Source: Bacteroidales bacterium
GTDB lineage: Bacteria > Bacteroidota > Bacteroidia > Bacteroidales > JAAYJT01
DNA length: 64,000 nt
Assembly (NCBI GenBank): GCA_014860575.1
Contig: JACZJK010000005.1
Coordinates: 186,001 to 250,000 of the forward strand
Direction: 5' to 3'
The translations under genes and the position numbers were made by a program. The notes under the pieces are model-generated. The model saw nothing but the letters and a program-made list of their open reading frames with translations, ran no database searches and was not told where the DNA came from. Positions 1 through 7,984 of this stretch are shown here, one piece after another; positions within the stretch are counted from its first letter, which is position 1, and each line of letters starts with the position of its first letter.

Positions 1-1
1 T

Positions 2-391
2 CAGATCGGTATCAGAAGTATGAGCGTTGAAGAAAGTTTTGGCGTTGAGCAGGGTCGGATTTTCTATGCCCGCGATATCAACGACAACGAAACCTGGAAA
101 TACGATATGCTAAGCATACTCACCAACAATGTTTACATTACTTTCGATCTTGACGCCCTTGATCCTTCCATTATGCCATCAACCGGCACCCCCGAACCAG
201 GTGGATTGCTTTGGTATCAGGCAATTGAGATTTTACGCCGCATTAGCGAAAGGAGCAATATCGTAGGCTTTGATGTGACAGAACTTGCTCCGAACCCAAA
301 TACAAAAGCTCCTGATTTTCTCGCATCAAAACTGATTTATAAGCTGCTGACTTATAAATTTATTGACCAGATACCGGGCCAGGAAAAATAA
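2..391 (+). CDS. speB: Agmatinase / ureohydrolase family, C-terminal part (cut by window edge)
   Basis: The frame is open from the first bases, so the gene begins outside the window; an internal ATG at 20 is not the start. The visible 129 residues contain the ureohydrolase metal motif FDLDALDPS, where the aspartates bind the two Mn ions, after a GIRSMS stretch typical of agmatinases. The C-terminal VGFDVTELAPN segment also fits the family. Agmatinase hydrolyses agmatine to putrescine and urea in the cytoplasm. The next gene is a deoxyhypusine-synthase-like protein, a pairing that points to polyamine metabolism. Arginase or formiminoglutamase cannot be fully excluded without the N-terminal half. 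Confidence 0.88.
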   Translation, partial: QIGIRSMSVEESFGVEQGRIFYARDINDNETWKYDMLSILTNNVYITFDLDALDPSIMPSTGTPEPGGLLWYQAIEILRRISERSNIVGFDVTELAPNPNTKAPDFLASKLIYKLLTYKFIDQIPGQEK

Positions 392-436
392 TTCCGGCGC
401 AAAATATAGATTCAATAATTTTCAATAAAGAATAAA

Positions 437-1465
437 ATGAAAAAATCAGATCTCCTCAAAGATCCAGTAAAACACATTGACATCAAGAGTTTCGATGCAA
501 GCCCAATGATCAATGCAATGCGCGAAATGTCGTTCACATCGCGCGATACGGCCGCTGCTGCCGATATTTTTGATCTTATGATCAATGATAAGGATTGTTC
601 AATAATCCTCACCCTGGCCGGCAGTACCAGTGCGGGCGGTTGCATGCAGATTTATGTTGACATGATCCGGAACAATATGATTGATGCAATTGTAGCTACC
701 GGTGCAAGCATTGTTGATATGGACTTTTTCGAAGCCCTTGGGTTCAGGCATTATAAAGGCAGTTCCGACCTCGACGACAAGGTGCTTAGAGAACTATACA
801 TTGACCGGATTTATGACACGCTGATAGACGAGGAAGAACTTCAGGCTTGCGATCACACAGTATATGAAATTGCAAGCCAGCTTGAACCAAGGCCATACAG
901 CTCACGCGAATTTATTCATGAAATGGGCCGGTGGCTCGTGAATAATCCGGATAAAGCTGTTAAGAAAGATTCATTGGTCCAGGTTGCTTACGAACACAAA
1001 GTGCCCATTTTCTGCCCGGCTTTCTCTGATAGCAGCGCGGGTTTTGGTTTGGTAAAACACCAATGGGACAACCCCGGGAAACACCTTTCAATAGATTCAG
1101 TAGCCGATTTCCTTGAACTCACCAAAATTAAAATGGCTGCTCCTACAACCGGTTTGTTTATGATTGGGGGTGGGGTTCCAAAAAACTTTGTTCAGGATAC
1201 AGTTATTTGTGCCGAAATTCTTGGAAAAGATGTTCCCATGCATAAATATGCCGTTCAGATTACTGTTGCCGACTCCCGTGATGGCGCTTGCTCTAGTTCA
1301 ACACTCAAAGAAGCAGCATCATGGGGAAAGGTTGATACCGTGTATGAACAAATGGTTTACGCCGAGGCTACCTCCGTGTTGCCTATGATTGCAAGCTACC
1401 TTTACCACAAAGGCGACTGGCGCAACCGTCAAAAGTTTGAGTGGGCAAATCTGTACGGGAAATAA
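437..1465 (+). CDS. Deoxyhypusine synthase-like protein
   Basis: The 342-residue protein matches the deoxyhypusine synthase fold throughout: an NAD-site glycine-rich segment (LTLAGSTSAGG), the GGGVPKNF segment near residue 245, and an ASWGK motif whose Lys298 aligns with catalytic Lys329 of human deoxyhypusine synthase. Bacteria lack eIF5A, so this group is thought to act on free polyamines, for example as a homospermidine-synthase-like enzyme; the exact product is not decidable here. It lies 45 bp after the agmatinase on the same strand and may be co-transcribed. The ATG at 437 is preceded by an A-rich leader without a Shine-Dalgarno sequence, as is usual in this phylum. Confidence 0.88.
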   Translation: MKKSDLLKDPVKHIDIKSFDASPMINAMREMSFTSRDTAAAADIFDLMINDKDCSIILTLAGSTSAGGCMQIYVDMIRNNMIDAIVATGASIVDMDFFEALGFRHYKGSSDLDDKVLRELYIDRIYDTLIDEEELQACDHTVYEIASQLEPRPYSSREFIHEMGRWLVNNPDKAVKKDSLVQVAYEHKVPIFCPAFSDSSAGFGLVKHQWDNPGKHLSIDSVADFLELTKIKMAAPTTGLFMIGGGVPKNFVQDTVICAEILGKDVPMHKYAVQITVADSRDGACSSSTLKEAASWGKVDTVYEQMVYAEATSVLPMIASYLYHKGDWRNRQKFEWANLYGK

Positions 1466-1516
1466 TTATTCAACAGGTATCTCTGCCCTTTCGCGCTTAA
1501 AATAAGATCCTTTGAC

Positions 1517-1647
1517 GAGGCTGTCTCAAATGGTCATATCTTGTCATCCTGAACGAAGTGAAGGATCTCTATTTGACTGTATATTAGATTCTTCGCTGCG
1601 CTCAGAATGACAAAAGCCGACAATCCGAAAAGTTTGGAGACAGCCTC
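1517..1647. repeat. MITE-like long imperfect palindrome
   Basis: The 131-bp element has terminal inverted repeats GAGGCTGTCTC (1517-1527) and GAGACAGCCTC (1637-1647), extendable to about 15 bp with one bulge. Inside, a second inverted repeat pairs the TGTCATCCTGAACGAAG region (near 1543) with the CGCTCAGAATGACA region (near 1600), about 22 of 27 bases. It contains no ORF. The right end runs into a T tract, so it may also end transcription of the upstream gene. I saw no second copy in the window. Confidence 0.75.
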
Positions 1648-1755
1648 TTTTTTGTTAGCCTTATTTTTTTACGGCTTGACCATAATCTCTCCCGTCATTC
1701 AATGATTTCATCAGGCATTTCATAGCCTAAAAACCGGCATTCACAGTACTTTGTT

Positions 1756-1785
1756 TTTGCACATAATTGGCTGGATTTACATTTG
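1756..1785 (+). promoter_or_regulatory. Bacteroidota-type promoter of the GIN-domain gene
   Basis: A TTTG box (1756-1759) is followed after 18 bp by TACATTTG (1778-1785), an exact match to the TAnnTTTG -7 element of the phylum. The gene starts at 1823, leaving a leader of roughly 30 nt. Confidence 0.65.
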
Positions 1786-1822
1786 CTGCATAATCATTTC
1801 AAAATCTTTAAACAGTAAAATC

Positions 1823-2557
1823 ATGAAAACACAATTCAACCAGTTACTTGCCCTGTTTACCTTCAGCGCTCTGCTTTTATCCGGATGTTACAAACTTGAA
1901 CCCTGGCCTTCAATTAAGGGCGAAGGTCCGATGGTTCGCGACACATATCAAATGGGATATTTTGATGGGGTGCAGGTAGATGTAAATGCGTTCGTAAGAA
2001 TATCGCAAGGATCAGAAACCAGGGTTGAAATCCTTGGCCAGGAGAATATTCTTGATATTCTTGATGTGCGAACAATAAATAATGTTCTCGTCATTAGTTT
2101 CGATGTGAATGTCTGGAAGTATGAGAAGCTGCAGATTGACATTGAAGTTCCTGATCTGAACCTCATATCCTCTATGGGCAGCGCAGATATTCATATGATA
2201 ACGCCATTGGTTACGGATAATCTGAGCATTGATATTTTTGGCTCAGGAACCACGATAATCCCTGAGTTATCGGCTGAAAAACTCACCTCACGCATTCATG
2301 GATCAGGAAATATTGAAGTAGGCGGATCGGTTGAAACCGAACATGTGAGCATAAACGGTTCAGGCAATTTTTACGCATTTGATCTTTTTGCCGCCGAAGT
2401 CAGGATTAATATCTTCGGTTCAGGAAATGGCAACATTTTTGTAAGCAACTCGCTCGATGCTTCAATTCATGGAAGTGGCAGCGTGTTCTTCAAGGGAAAC
2501 CCACAAGTTAGCACGACCTCAATTTTTGGAAGTGGAAAAGTTGTAAAGGTTAACTAA
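1823..2557 (+). CDS. GIN-domain (DUF2807-like) putative auto-transporter adhesin head lipoprotein
   Basis: The 244-residue protein begins with a lipoprotein signal ending in LLLSGC (Cys near residue 22). The mature part is a series of beta-helix-like turns with the recurring H/F-GSGN/GSGK motifs (IHGSGN, INGSGN, IFGSGN, IHGSGS, IFGSGK), the hallmark of the GIN domain. The function of the family is unknown; it is exported and probably anchored in an outer membrane leaflet. The ATG at 1823 is preferred over upstream in-frame codons because the signal peptide starts there and the promoter lies at 1756-1785. It is followed after 62 bp by another exported protein. Confidence 0.85.
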   Translation: MKTQFNQLLALFTFSALLLSGCYKLEPWPSIKGEGPMVRDTYQMGYFDGVQVDVNAFVRISQGSETRVEILGQENILDILDVRTINNVLVISFDVNVWKYEKLQIDIEVPDLNLISSMGSADIHMITPLVTDNLSIDIFGSGTTIIPELSAEKLTSRIHGSGNIEVGGSVETEHVSINGSGNFYAFDLFAAEVRINIFGSGNGNIFVSNSLDASIHGSGSVFFKGNPQVSTTSIFGSGKVVKVN

Positions 2558-2619
2558 CCGCGGAACGATGACTCTTAAAATTTAATCACCTCAATTACAT
2601 TAACTTAATTTTTAAAACT

Positions 2620-3075
2620 ATGAAAAAGTTGGTCTTAAGCATGATAGTGGCAATTATGTCGGTATCAGCAGTTGCACAAAGTTATGAATACAAAATCGTA
2701 ACAATTGTTGAGTCAATCGTTCCAATGGGTCTTGGAAGATCACGTATCATTGAAAACAAGCAGGAAATCAATGCAAGCGATTTAACCACGGCCAGAACCG
2801 ATGGCAAAACCAGTAAACAAAAAGAAGTGAGCAGGAGCGATGCCAAGATCCAGGAATTTGAAGAAACTACTTTACTGAATTTTTACAGCGGTGTTGGTAT
2901 CAATTTCCAGAATATTGCTTCAAATGATGCTATTATCACATCAAAGATCATGGAGATTGTTCAAGAAGGATGGGACCTGGCATTTGCCCTCAGCGGAGTT
3001 GAAAGCGACAGTGGCGATACCGATGGTAAAGGCATCTATATCACCCGCCTGATATTCAAGAGAGTGATCGAATAG
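2620..3075 (+). CDS. Small exported protein of unknown function
   Basis: The 151-residue product starts with a clear Sec signal peptide (MKKLVLSMIVAIMSVSAVAQ), cleaved probably after the AQ. The mature part is mixed charged sequence with no motif I recognise and no further membrane segment, so it is probably periplasmic or loosely surface-associated. It lies 62 bp downstream of the GIN lipoprotein with no terminator between them, and a hairpin follows it, which suggests a two-gene unit. No function is assigned. Confidence 0.75.
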   Translation: MKKLVLSMIVAIMSVSAVAQSYEYKIVTIVESIVPMGLGRSRIIENKQEINASDLTTARTDGKTSKQKEVSRSDAKIQEFEETTLLNFYSGVGINFQNIASNDAIITSKIMEIVQEGWDLAFALSGVESDSGDTDGKGIYITRLIFKRVIE

Positions 3076-3099
3076 TTTTTTATTCATTCAATATTTTCA

Positions 3100-3144
3100 A
3101 GCCCCGGAAGGTTTATATAAATCTGACGGGGCTCTTCATTTCTT
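3100..3144 (+). terminator. Probable terminator after the small exported protein
   Basis: AGCCCCG (3100-3106) pairs with CGGGGCT (3127-3133) around a 20-nt loop, followed by a T-rich but interrupted tract. The loop is long, so this is a moderate call. Confidence 0.45.
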
Positions 3145-3198
3145 AGCATTCCATTGTATCTTTACACATCGATCAATTGAAATTTAAATTTATTGCAC

Positions 3199-3957
3199 AT
3201 GGTTTTCACAAAGCCATTCATCATATTTAACCTGGCCTTGGTTTCCATGATGATATTCGGGTCATGTAACACTACCCGCAGGCTCGAAAAGGCATTGGCC
3301 AACCCGAAAGGAGTTACCAAACTCAATTTAAGTTATGGCAGTCTTAATGAGCTGCCGGCAGAAATTTCAACCTTAACTGAACTTGAAGAACTTATCCTTT
3401 TTAAAAATCAGATTAGCAGCCTGCCACCTGAAATTGGCCAGCTCAGCAAACTCCGGAAGTTGGTAGTCAGTAGCAACAACTTAAAGACAATACCGCCCGA
3501 AATAAGCCAACTAACAAACCTTGAACATTTATCTTTAAAATTCAATGAAATTGATAGCCTTCCACCCGAAATAGGCTCGTTGGCGAACCTGGATTATCTT
3601 GATCTGAGCTACAACCGGATTGAAAAACTTCCGCCAGAAATAGGCATGCTCAAAAACCTTGAATTTCTGTATCTCGGTCAGAACCAATTATACGAAATCC
3701 CACCCGAAATAGGACAGCTCGAGCGCCTGCGCCATTTATACATCGGCAGGAATTTTCTCACATTTCTGCCCTTTGAAATCGGGAATCTGCGTAACCTGAA
3801 TGAACTTGACATCGCAGGAAGCGGTCCTTTACTTGATGTGCCTGAAAGCATCTCAAATCTTAGAAGCCTTGATATAATTTATATTGATCAAACAACTGTT
3901 TTGCCTTACAGTATCCATTTATTGCGCAACCGGACGATGATTATAATTAAATTCTGA
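3199..3957 (+). CDS. Leucine-rich-repeat lipoprotein
   Basis: The 252-residue protein has a lipoprotein signal ending in IFGSC (Cys near residue 23). About seven 23-residue leucine-rich repeats of the LPPEIGxLxNLxxLxL type follow, close to the ribosomal-like or plant-intracellular-like LRR consensus, ending with a short capping region. Such proteins usually bind other proteins and have no catalytic activity. The ATG at 3199 is chosen over an in-frame TTG at 3193. A TATCTTTA sequence at 3157-3164 is a near match to the -7 promoter box. No partner gene is evident next to it. Confidence 0.85.
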   Translation: MVFTKPFIIFNLALVSMMIFGSCNTTRRLEKALANPKGVTKLNLSYGSLNELPAEISTLTELEELILFKNQISSLPPEIGQLSKLRKLVVSSNNLKTIPPEISQLTNLEHLSLKFNEIDSLPPEIGSLANLDYLDLSYNRIEKLPPEIGMLKNLEFLYLGQNQLYEIPPEIGQLERLRHLYIGRNFLTFLPFEIGNLRNLNELDIAGSGPLLDVPESISNLRSLDIIYIDQTTVLPYSIHLLRNRTMIIIKF

Positions 3958-4016
3958 GTAAGCCTGCAAATCTGAAACATATCTAAACCCTGCAATCCTG
4001 CATCGCTGAAAAGTCT

Positions 4017-4024
4017 TACTTTTG
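4017..4024 (+). promoter_or_regulatory. TAnnTTTG -7 box directly before tilS
   Basis: TACTTTTG ends only 6 bp before the ATG at 4031. If transcription starts about 7 bp after the box, the tilS mRNA would be leaderless or nearly so. No clear -33 TTTG is visible. Confidence 0.55.
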
Positions 4025-4030
4025 TTCCTG

Positions 4031-5365
4031 ATGTGGGAAAAATTTAAACTTCACCTAAGCCAGGATCTTAAGATTGTAAAGCAATCGCGGATTCTTGTTG
4101 CAGTGAGTGGTGGGATGGATTCGGTTGCGCTTTTGCATCTGCTCAACAAAGCGGAACTGGCGATAGGTGTTGCACATGTAAATTTTAAATTGCGAGGCGA
4201 TGAATCAGACCGCGATGAAATCTTCGTAAAAGAACTTACGGATCAATACAAATTGCCATTTTATTCCGTGCATTTTGCAACCGGCGATTTTGCTGATAAA
4301 GAGAGTATTTCAATACAAATGGCAGCCAGGCAATTGCGCTACGAATGGTTCGAAAAGATTGCGGCCAGCAACAATTATGATTTTCTAGCCACCGCCCATC
4401 ATCTCGACGATCAGATCGAAACATTTTTTATTAACCTATTGCGTGGTTCAGGGATTGGCGGATTAAAAGGTATCCCTGTCAGAACCGGCATTTTCATCCG
4501 GCCATTGCTGCCTTTTCATCGGAGTGAAATTGAAGCGTATGTGAAATCAAACCGGCTTGACTTCAGAGAAGATTCAAGCAACCTCAAGTCAGATTATCTG
4601 CGAAATCGCATCCGGCATCATTTGATTCCACTATTGGAAGATTTGCAGCCATCGTTTCGTAAAGTGATGGCCAGTAATCTGAAACATCTTTCAAGTGCAG
4701 AAGCATTCTACAGGGAAGCAATCGGGCATTTGAGTTCTGGCATAATCAGAAATGAGGAATCCGGGACAATTATCTCTATTCAGAATTTGCTTGAGAGCAG
4801 TCACCCTGAATTGCTGCTGCATGAAATTCTGCAGGAATATGGGTTCACCACCGGCCAAACGCAGCAAATTTTCCTTGCAACAAGCGCGCAGCCTGGTAAA
4901 ATCTTCAGGTCAGAAACCCATCGCCTGATCAAGGACAGGGATAACTTCATATTGCAATCATTGAATGAAATTGACGACGATAAAGCGGGTTATACTGTTG
5001 AGTGTGATACTATAGAGGTAGTTCATCCCATTTGTTTGCAATTTAAGACCATCGAAAGGAATATTGATTTTCATCCTTTTGCTGATCCTGACAAGGCCTT
5101 CCTGGATTTTGATACAATCAAATTCCCATTAATGATTCGAAAATGGAAGCAGGGTGATAAGTTTAAACCCCTGGGCATGTCAGGTCATGTGAAACTGAGC
5201 GACTTTTTTATCGCAAATAAGATGTCATTAAGTGATAAAGAGAAGATATGGTTGCTTACAGATGCCGGCGATCAGATACTTTGGATCATAGGCTATCGCA
5301 TTGCCGGGCAAAACAGGATCAAGCAATCAACAAAAACCGTATTTATGATTGAATGGTTACATTGA
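4031..5365 (+). CDS. tilS: tRNA(Ile)-lysidine synthase
   Basis: The enzyme ligates lysine to C34 of the CAU-anticodon tRNA-Ile using ATP, allowing it to read AUA codons. The PP-loop motif SGGMDS at residues 26-31 binds ATP, and a conserved ATAHHLDDQIETF block follows near residue 125. The C-terminal domain (WKQGDKFKPLGMSG near residue 375) is the TilS_C substrate-binding region. The 444-residue length is normal for the family. The ATG at 4031 is preferred to the TTG at 4022, because the TTG overlaps the promoter box. It is an essential, single-copy gene in most bacteria. Confidence 0.95.
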   Translation: MWEKFKLHLSQDLKIVKQSRILVAVSGGMDSVALLHLLNKAELAIGVAHVNFKLRGDESDRDEIFVKELTDQYKLPFYSVHFATGDFADKESISIQMAARQLRYEWFEKIAASNNYDFLATAHHLDDQIETFFINLLRGSGIGGLKGIPVRTGIFIRPLLPFHRSEIEAYVKSNRLDFREDSSNLKSDYLRNRIRHHLIPLLEDLQPSFRKVMASNLKHLSSAEAFYREAIGHLSSGIIRNEESGTIISIQNLLESSHPELLLHEILQEYGFTTGQTQQIFLATSAQPGKIFRSETHRLIKDRDNFILQSLNEIDDDKAGYTVECDTIEVVHPICLQFKTIERNIDFHPFADPDKAFLDFDTIKFPLMIRKWKQGDKFKPLGMSGHVKLSDFFIANKMSLSDKEKIWLLTDAGDQILWIIGYRIAGQNRIKQSTKTVFMIEWLH

Positions 5366-5402
5366 AACAAGTATATTTATCAATCATTTCAGGGATAAAA
5401 AC

Positions 5403-5410
5403 TATTTTTG
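5403..5410 (+). promoter_or_regulatory. TAnnTTTG -7 box of dsbD
   Basis: TATTTTTG lies 24 bp before the ATG at 5435, and is followed by CAAAA as at several other promoters here. No clear -33 box is seen. Confidence 0.5.
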
Positions 5411-5434
5411 CAAAATAATTAATACTCGAAACCC

Positions 5435-7483
5435 ATGCTTAACCGACTGCTTTTAATCTCGACTTTCGTGGCCATAACTTTATCAAGCGCTGCCCAAATT
5501 CTTGAGCCGGTAAAATGGTCCTTCTCAACCAACAGAACCAGCCTGAACGAGGCAGAAATTATTTTTACTGCCACCATTGACGATGGCTGGTACCTATACT
5601 CACAGCATCTTCCTGAAGGCGGACCGGTTCCGACAAGCTTTACCTTTGAAGAAAACGCTTCTTTTACCCTCGTTGGAAAGGTGATTGAGTCTAATGCAAA
5701 GGAGAAGTTTGATGAGATCTTCAAAATGGACATTAAGTATTTTCTTGGTGAACCGGTTTTCAGGCAAAAAATCAAACCCCTCACAAACGAGGCTTTCAAG
5801 GTCACGGGCTATGTAGAATTTATGAGCTGCGATAACAATAATTGCACTCCTCCTACTGCCGTTGATTTTGAATTAACTGTACCAGCGTTTATTGCTGATG
5901 AAACTACTCCGGCCAATCCTGATAGTGGGGAAGAATCAACTGAAACTTTGAAGGAAGAAACTATAGAAGTAGCACAACCCACTGCAATAACGATCGCTGA
6001 AGAAATGCCATTAGATCAGTCAACTGATAAAAGAGGACTTTGGTATATTTTCTTTGCCGGTTTGCTGGGTGGTTTGCTTGCATTGTTAACCCCATGTGTC
6101 TTTCCTATGATCCCAATGACGGTCAGTTATTTTATCAGGAATACAAGCAATAAGGCCAAAGGTAGAAGAGATGCAGTTATTTACGGTATTTCCATCGTGA
6201 TTATTTATGTGACCCTGGGTCTGGGCGTTTCATTGATTTTTGGATCCGATGGCCTGAACCAATTGTCAACCAGTCCCTGGTTCAACCTGTTTTTCTTTGT
6301 ATTGCTTATCGTTTTTGCGGCAGCATTTTTTGGTGCATTTGAGTTACAATTGCCGTCGAGCTGGACGAACGCCATTGATAACAAGGCAGAAAAAACCGGT
6401 GGGTTCGTAGGTGTATTTCTGATGGCGCTGGTTCTTGTGTTGGTTTCCTTTTCATGTACCGGCCCAATCATTGGCACGCTGCTGGTTGAAGCAGCAACTT
6501 CAGGCAGCATGCTCTCTCCTATGATTGGCATGACAGGTTTTTCAATAGCCCTTGCAATTCCTTTTACACTCCTGGCTATTTTCCCCTCAATGATGGGTTC
6601 GATACCAAAATCAGGAGGCTGGCTTAATTCAGTAAAAGTGGTGCTGGCATTTTTGTTGCTTGCTTTCTCACTCAAATTCCTCACCGTTGCCGATTCAGTT
6701 GCACAGTGGAATTTAATGAGCCGCGATGTTTTCCTCGCGATCTGGATTGCTATTTTCACCTTGATGGGCTTTTATCTGCTCGGAAAGATCAAATTCCACC
6801 ACGACAGCGATTTACCTTATGTTTCTGTGCCACGCATTTTTCTTGTCATCATCGTTTTCTCTTTTGTGGCTTATTTAATTCCGGGTATGTGGGGAGCGCC
6901 TCTAACAAGCATCAGTTCTTTTGCTCCTCCGGTTACCACACAGGTATTTGATGTCAACCGTTCATCGGGAGGCGAGCAGGGCAGCGCAGTAAATCAAACC
7001 AGCCTGCTTCCTGAAGGTTATCATACCAAAGAAGGCGCTTATGGGCTGGTTAAATTTCTTGAATACGACGAAGGCCTTGAATACGCCCGCAAAGTAGGCA
7101 AACCCATATTTCTCGACTTCACGGGTCATGGCTGCGTTAACTGCCGGAAAATGGAAGCAGCCGTGTGGAGCGATCCGCAAGTGCTGCAGAGGTTACGAAA
7201 TGAATATGTGATCATTTCATTGTATGTTGACGATCGAACACGCTTATCGGATGAAGAACAATATACTTCCGATTTTGGAGGTAGGGAAAGGCGAATCAGA
7301 ACGATTGGTAATAAATGGAGCGATTTTCAGGCAAAGCGCTATGGAGTAAATTCCCAACCGTATTATGTTTTGCTCGACCACCAGGAAAACCAGTTGGCTC
7401 AACCCTATAGTTACAATACAAATGTTGGGCAGTTTGTCGACCACCTGGACAAGGGAATTGAGGCTTTCAGGCAAGCACAATAG
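5435..7483 (+). CDS. dsbD: Thiol:disulfide interchange protein DsbD-like
   Basis: The 682-residue inner-membrane protein moves electrons from cytoplasmic thioredoxin to periplasmic thiol proteins. It has the complete three-part layout. After a signal peptide comes an immunoglobulin-like N-terminal domain with a Cys pair (Cys132, Cys137). About eight membrane helices follow from residue 203, with the redox cysteines in LTPCVFP (Cys221) and SFSCTGP (Cys341). A C-terminal thioredoxin-like domain carries CVNC (Cys567, Cys570). A Glu/Thr-rich linker of about 50 residues joins the first two parts. It may serve the TlpA- and Omp28-type thioredoxin-fold proteins encoded near 32-34 kb, but that is inference. 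Confidence 0.93.
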   Translation: MLNRLLLISTFVAITLSSAAQILEPVKWSFSTNRTSLNEAEIIFTATIDDGWYLYSQHLPEGGPVPTSFTFEENASFTLVGKVIESNAKEKFDEIFKMDIKYFLGEPVFRQKIKPLTNEAFKVTGYVEFMSCDNNNCTPPTAVDFELTVPAFIADETTPANPDSGEESTETLKEETIEVAQPTAITIAEEMPLDQSTDKRGLWYIFFAGLLGGLLALLTPCVFPMIPMTVSYFIRNTSNKAKGRRDAVIYGISIVIIYVTLGLGVSLIFGSDGLNQLSTSPWFNLFFFVLLIVFAAAFFGAFELQLPSSWTNAIDNKAEKTGGFVGVFLMALVLVLVSFSCTGPIIGTLLVEAATSGSMLSPMIGMTGFSIALAIPFTLLAIFPSMMGSIPKSGGWLNSVKVVLAFLLLAFSLKFLTVADSVAQWNLMSRDVFLAIWIAIFTLMGFYLLGKIKFHHDSDLPYVSVPRIFLVIIVFSFVAYLIPGMWGAPLTSISSFAPPVTTQVFDVNRSSGGEQGSAVNQTSLLPEGYHTKEGAYGLVKFLEYDEGLEYARKVGKPIFLDFTGHGCVNCRKMEAAVWSDPQVLQRLRNEYVIISLYVDDRTRLSDEEQYTSDFGGRERRIRTIGNKWSDFQAKRYGVNSQPYYVLLDHQENQLAQPYSYNTNVGQFVDHLDKGIEAFRQAQ

Positions 7484-7984
7484 TTGCTTTTCCCCTTTTG
7501 GCTCAGCTAGAATCTATATTTCTCCCCTGAGAGAAAAGCCCTTCGGGGATGAATGGGCAGCCCGCCCGGCTGAACACCGTTCGGACGGGTTGGCAATCAA
7601 ATACAACGCTCCCCGCCCGTACCGAAGCGGCACGTTCGGGCTGGCATCACTCTATTACTGCAATCATTCAAGGATTAAAGTCCAAAGCCAAAATCCAAAA
7701 TCCAAGTCTAAGATTTCAATCCAAAATATAAGTTACTTGTATTTACGAATCTTAAATCTGGAATTTTGAATGAGTAATTCCCTTACTCCATCTAAAATGG
7801 CACATCGGGACTCCGACACTCGAAACTGTATCATAAACAACAGGGCTTCAATCCCCTCGTACCTCGGGGCTTGGATCCCTTCCATTACTCCAACACTCCA
7901 ACACTCCAATCCTACAGTATCACAGCAGCACTGCCTCACTGCATCACAAAAAATGCAACATGTGGGTTAGTTAGATTACCGTGC
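7484..7984. repeat. 500-bp gene-free gap with GC-rich imperfect palindrome and word-like repeats
   Basis: No gene is supported. At about 7556-7650 there is a GC-rich imperfect inverted repeat (CAGCCCG and CGTTCGGACGGG against GCCCGTACCGAA and CGGGCTGGC). From 7676 to 7955 follow three degenerate word families also found in other gaps: CCAAAATCC-type (7676-7725), CATTACTCCA/ACACTCCA-type (7880-7915) and CACTGCATCAC-type (7917-7955). The adjoining genes converge here. Confidence 0.7.

Noticed and set aside
6205-6759. A 184-codon minus-strand ORF inside dsbD
   Set aside because: It lies within the conserved membrane region of DsbD and its translation has no recognisable features.
7365-7769. A 134-codon plus-strand ORF at the dsbD end
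   Set aside because: It overlaps the thioredoxin domain of DsbD out of frame and runs into palindrome and repeat sequence.
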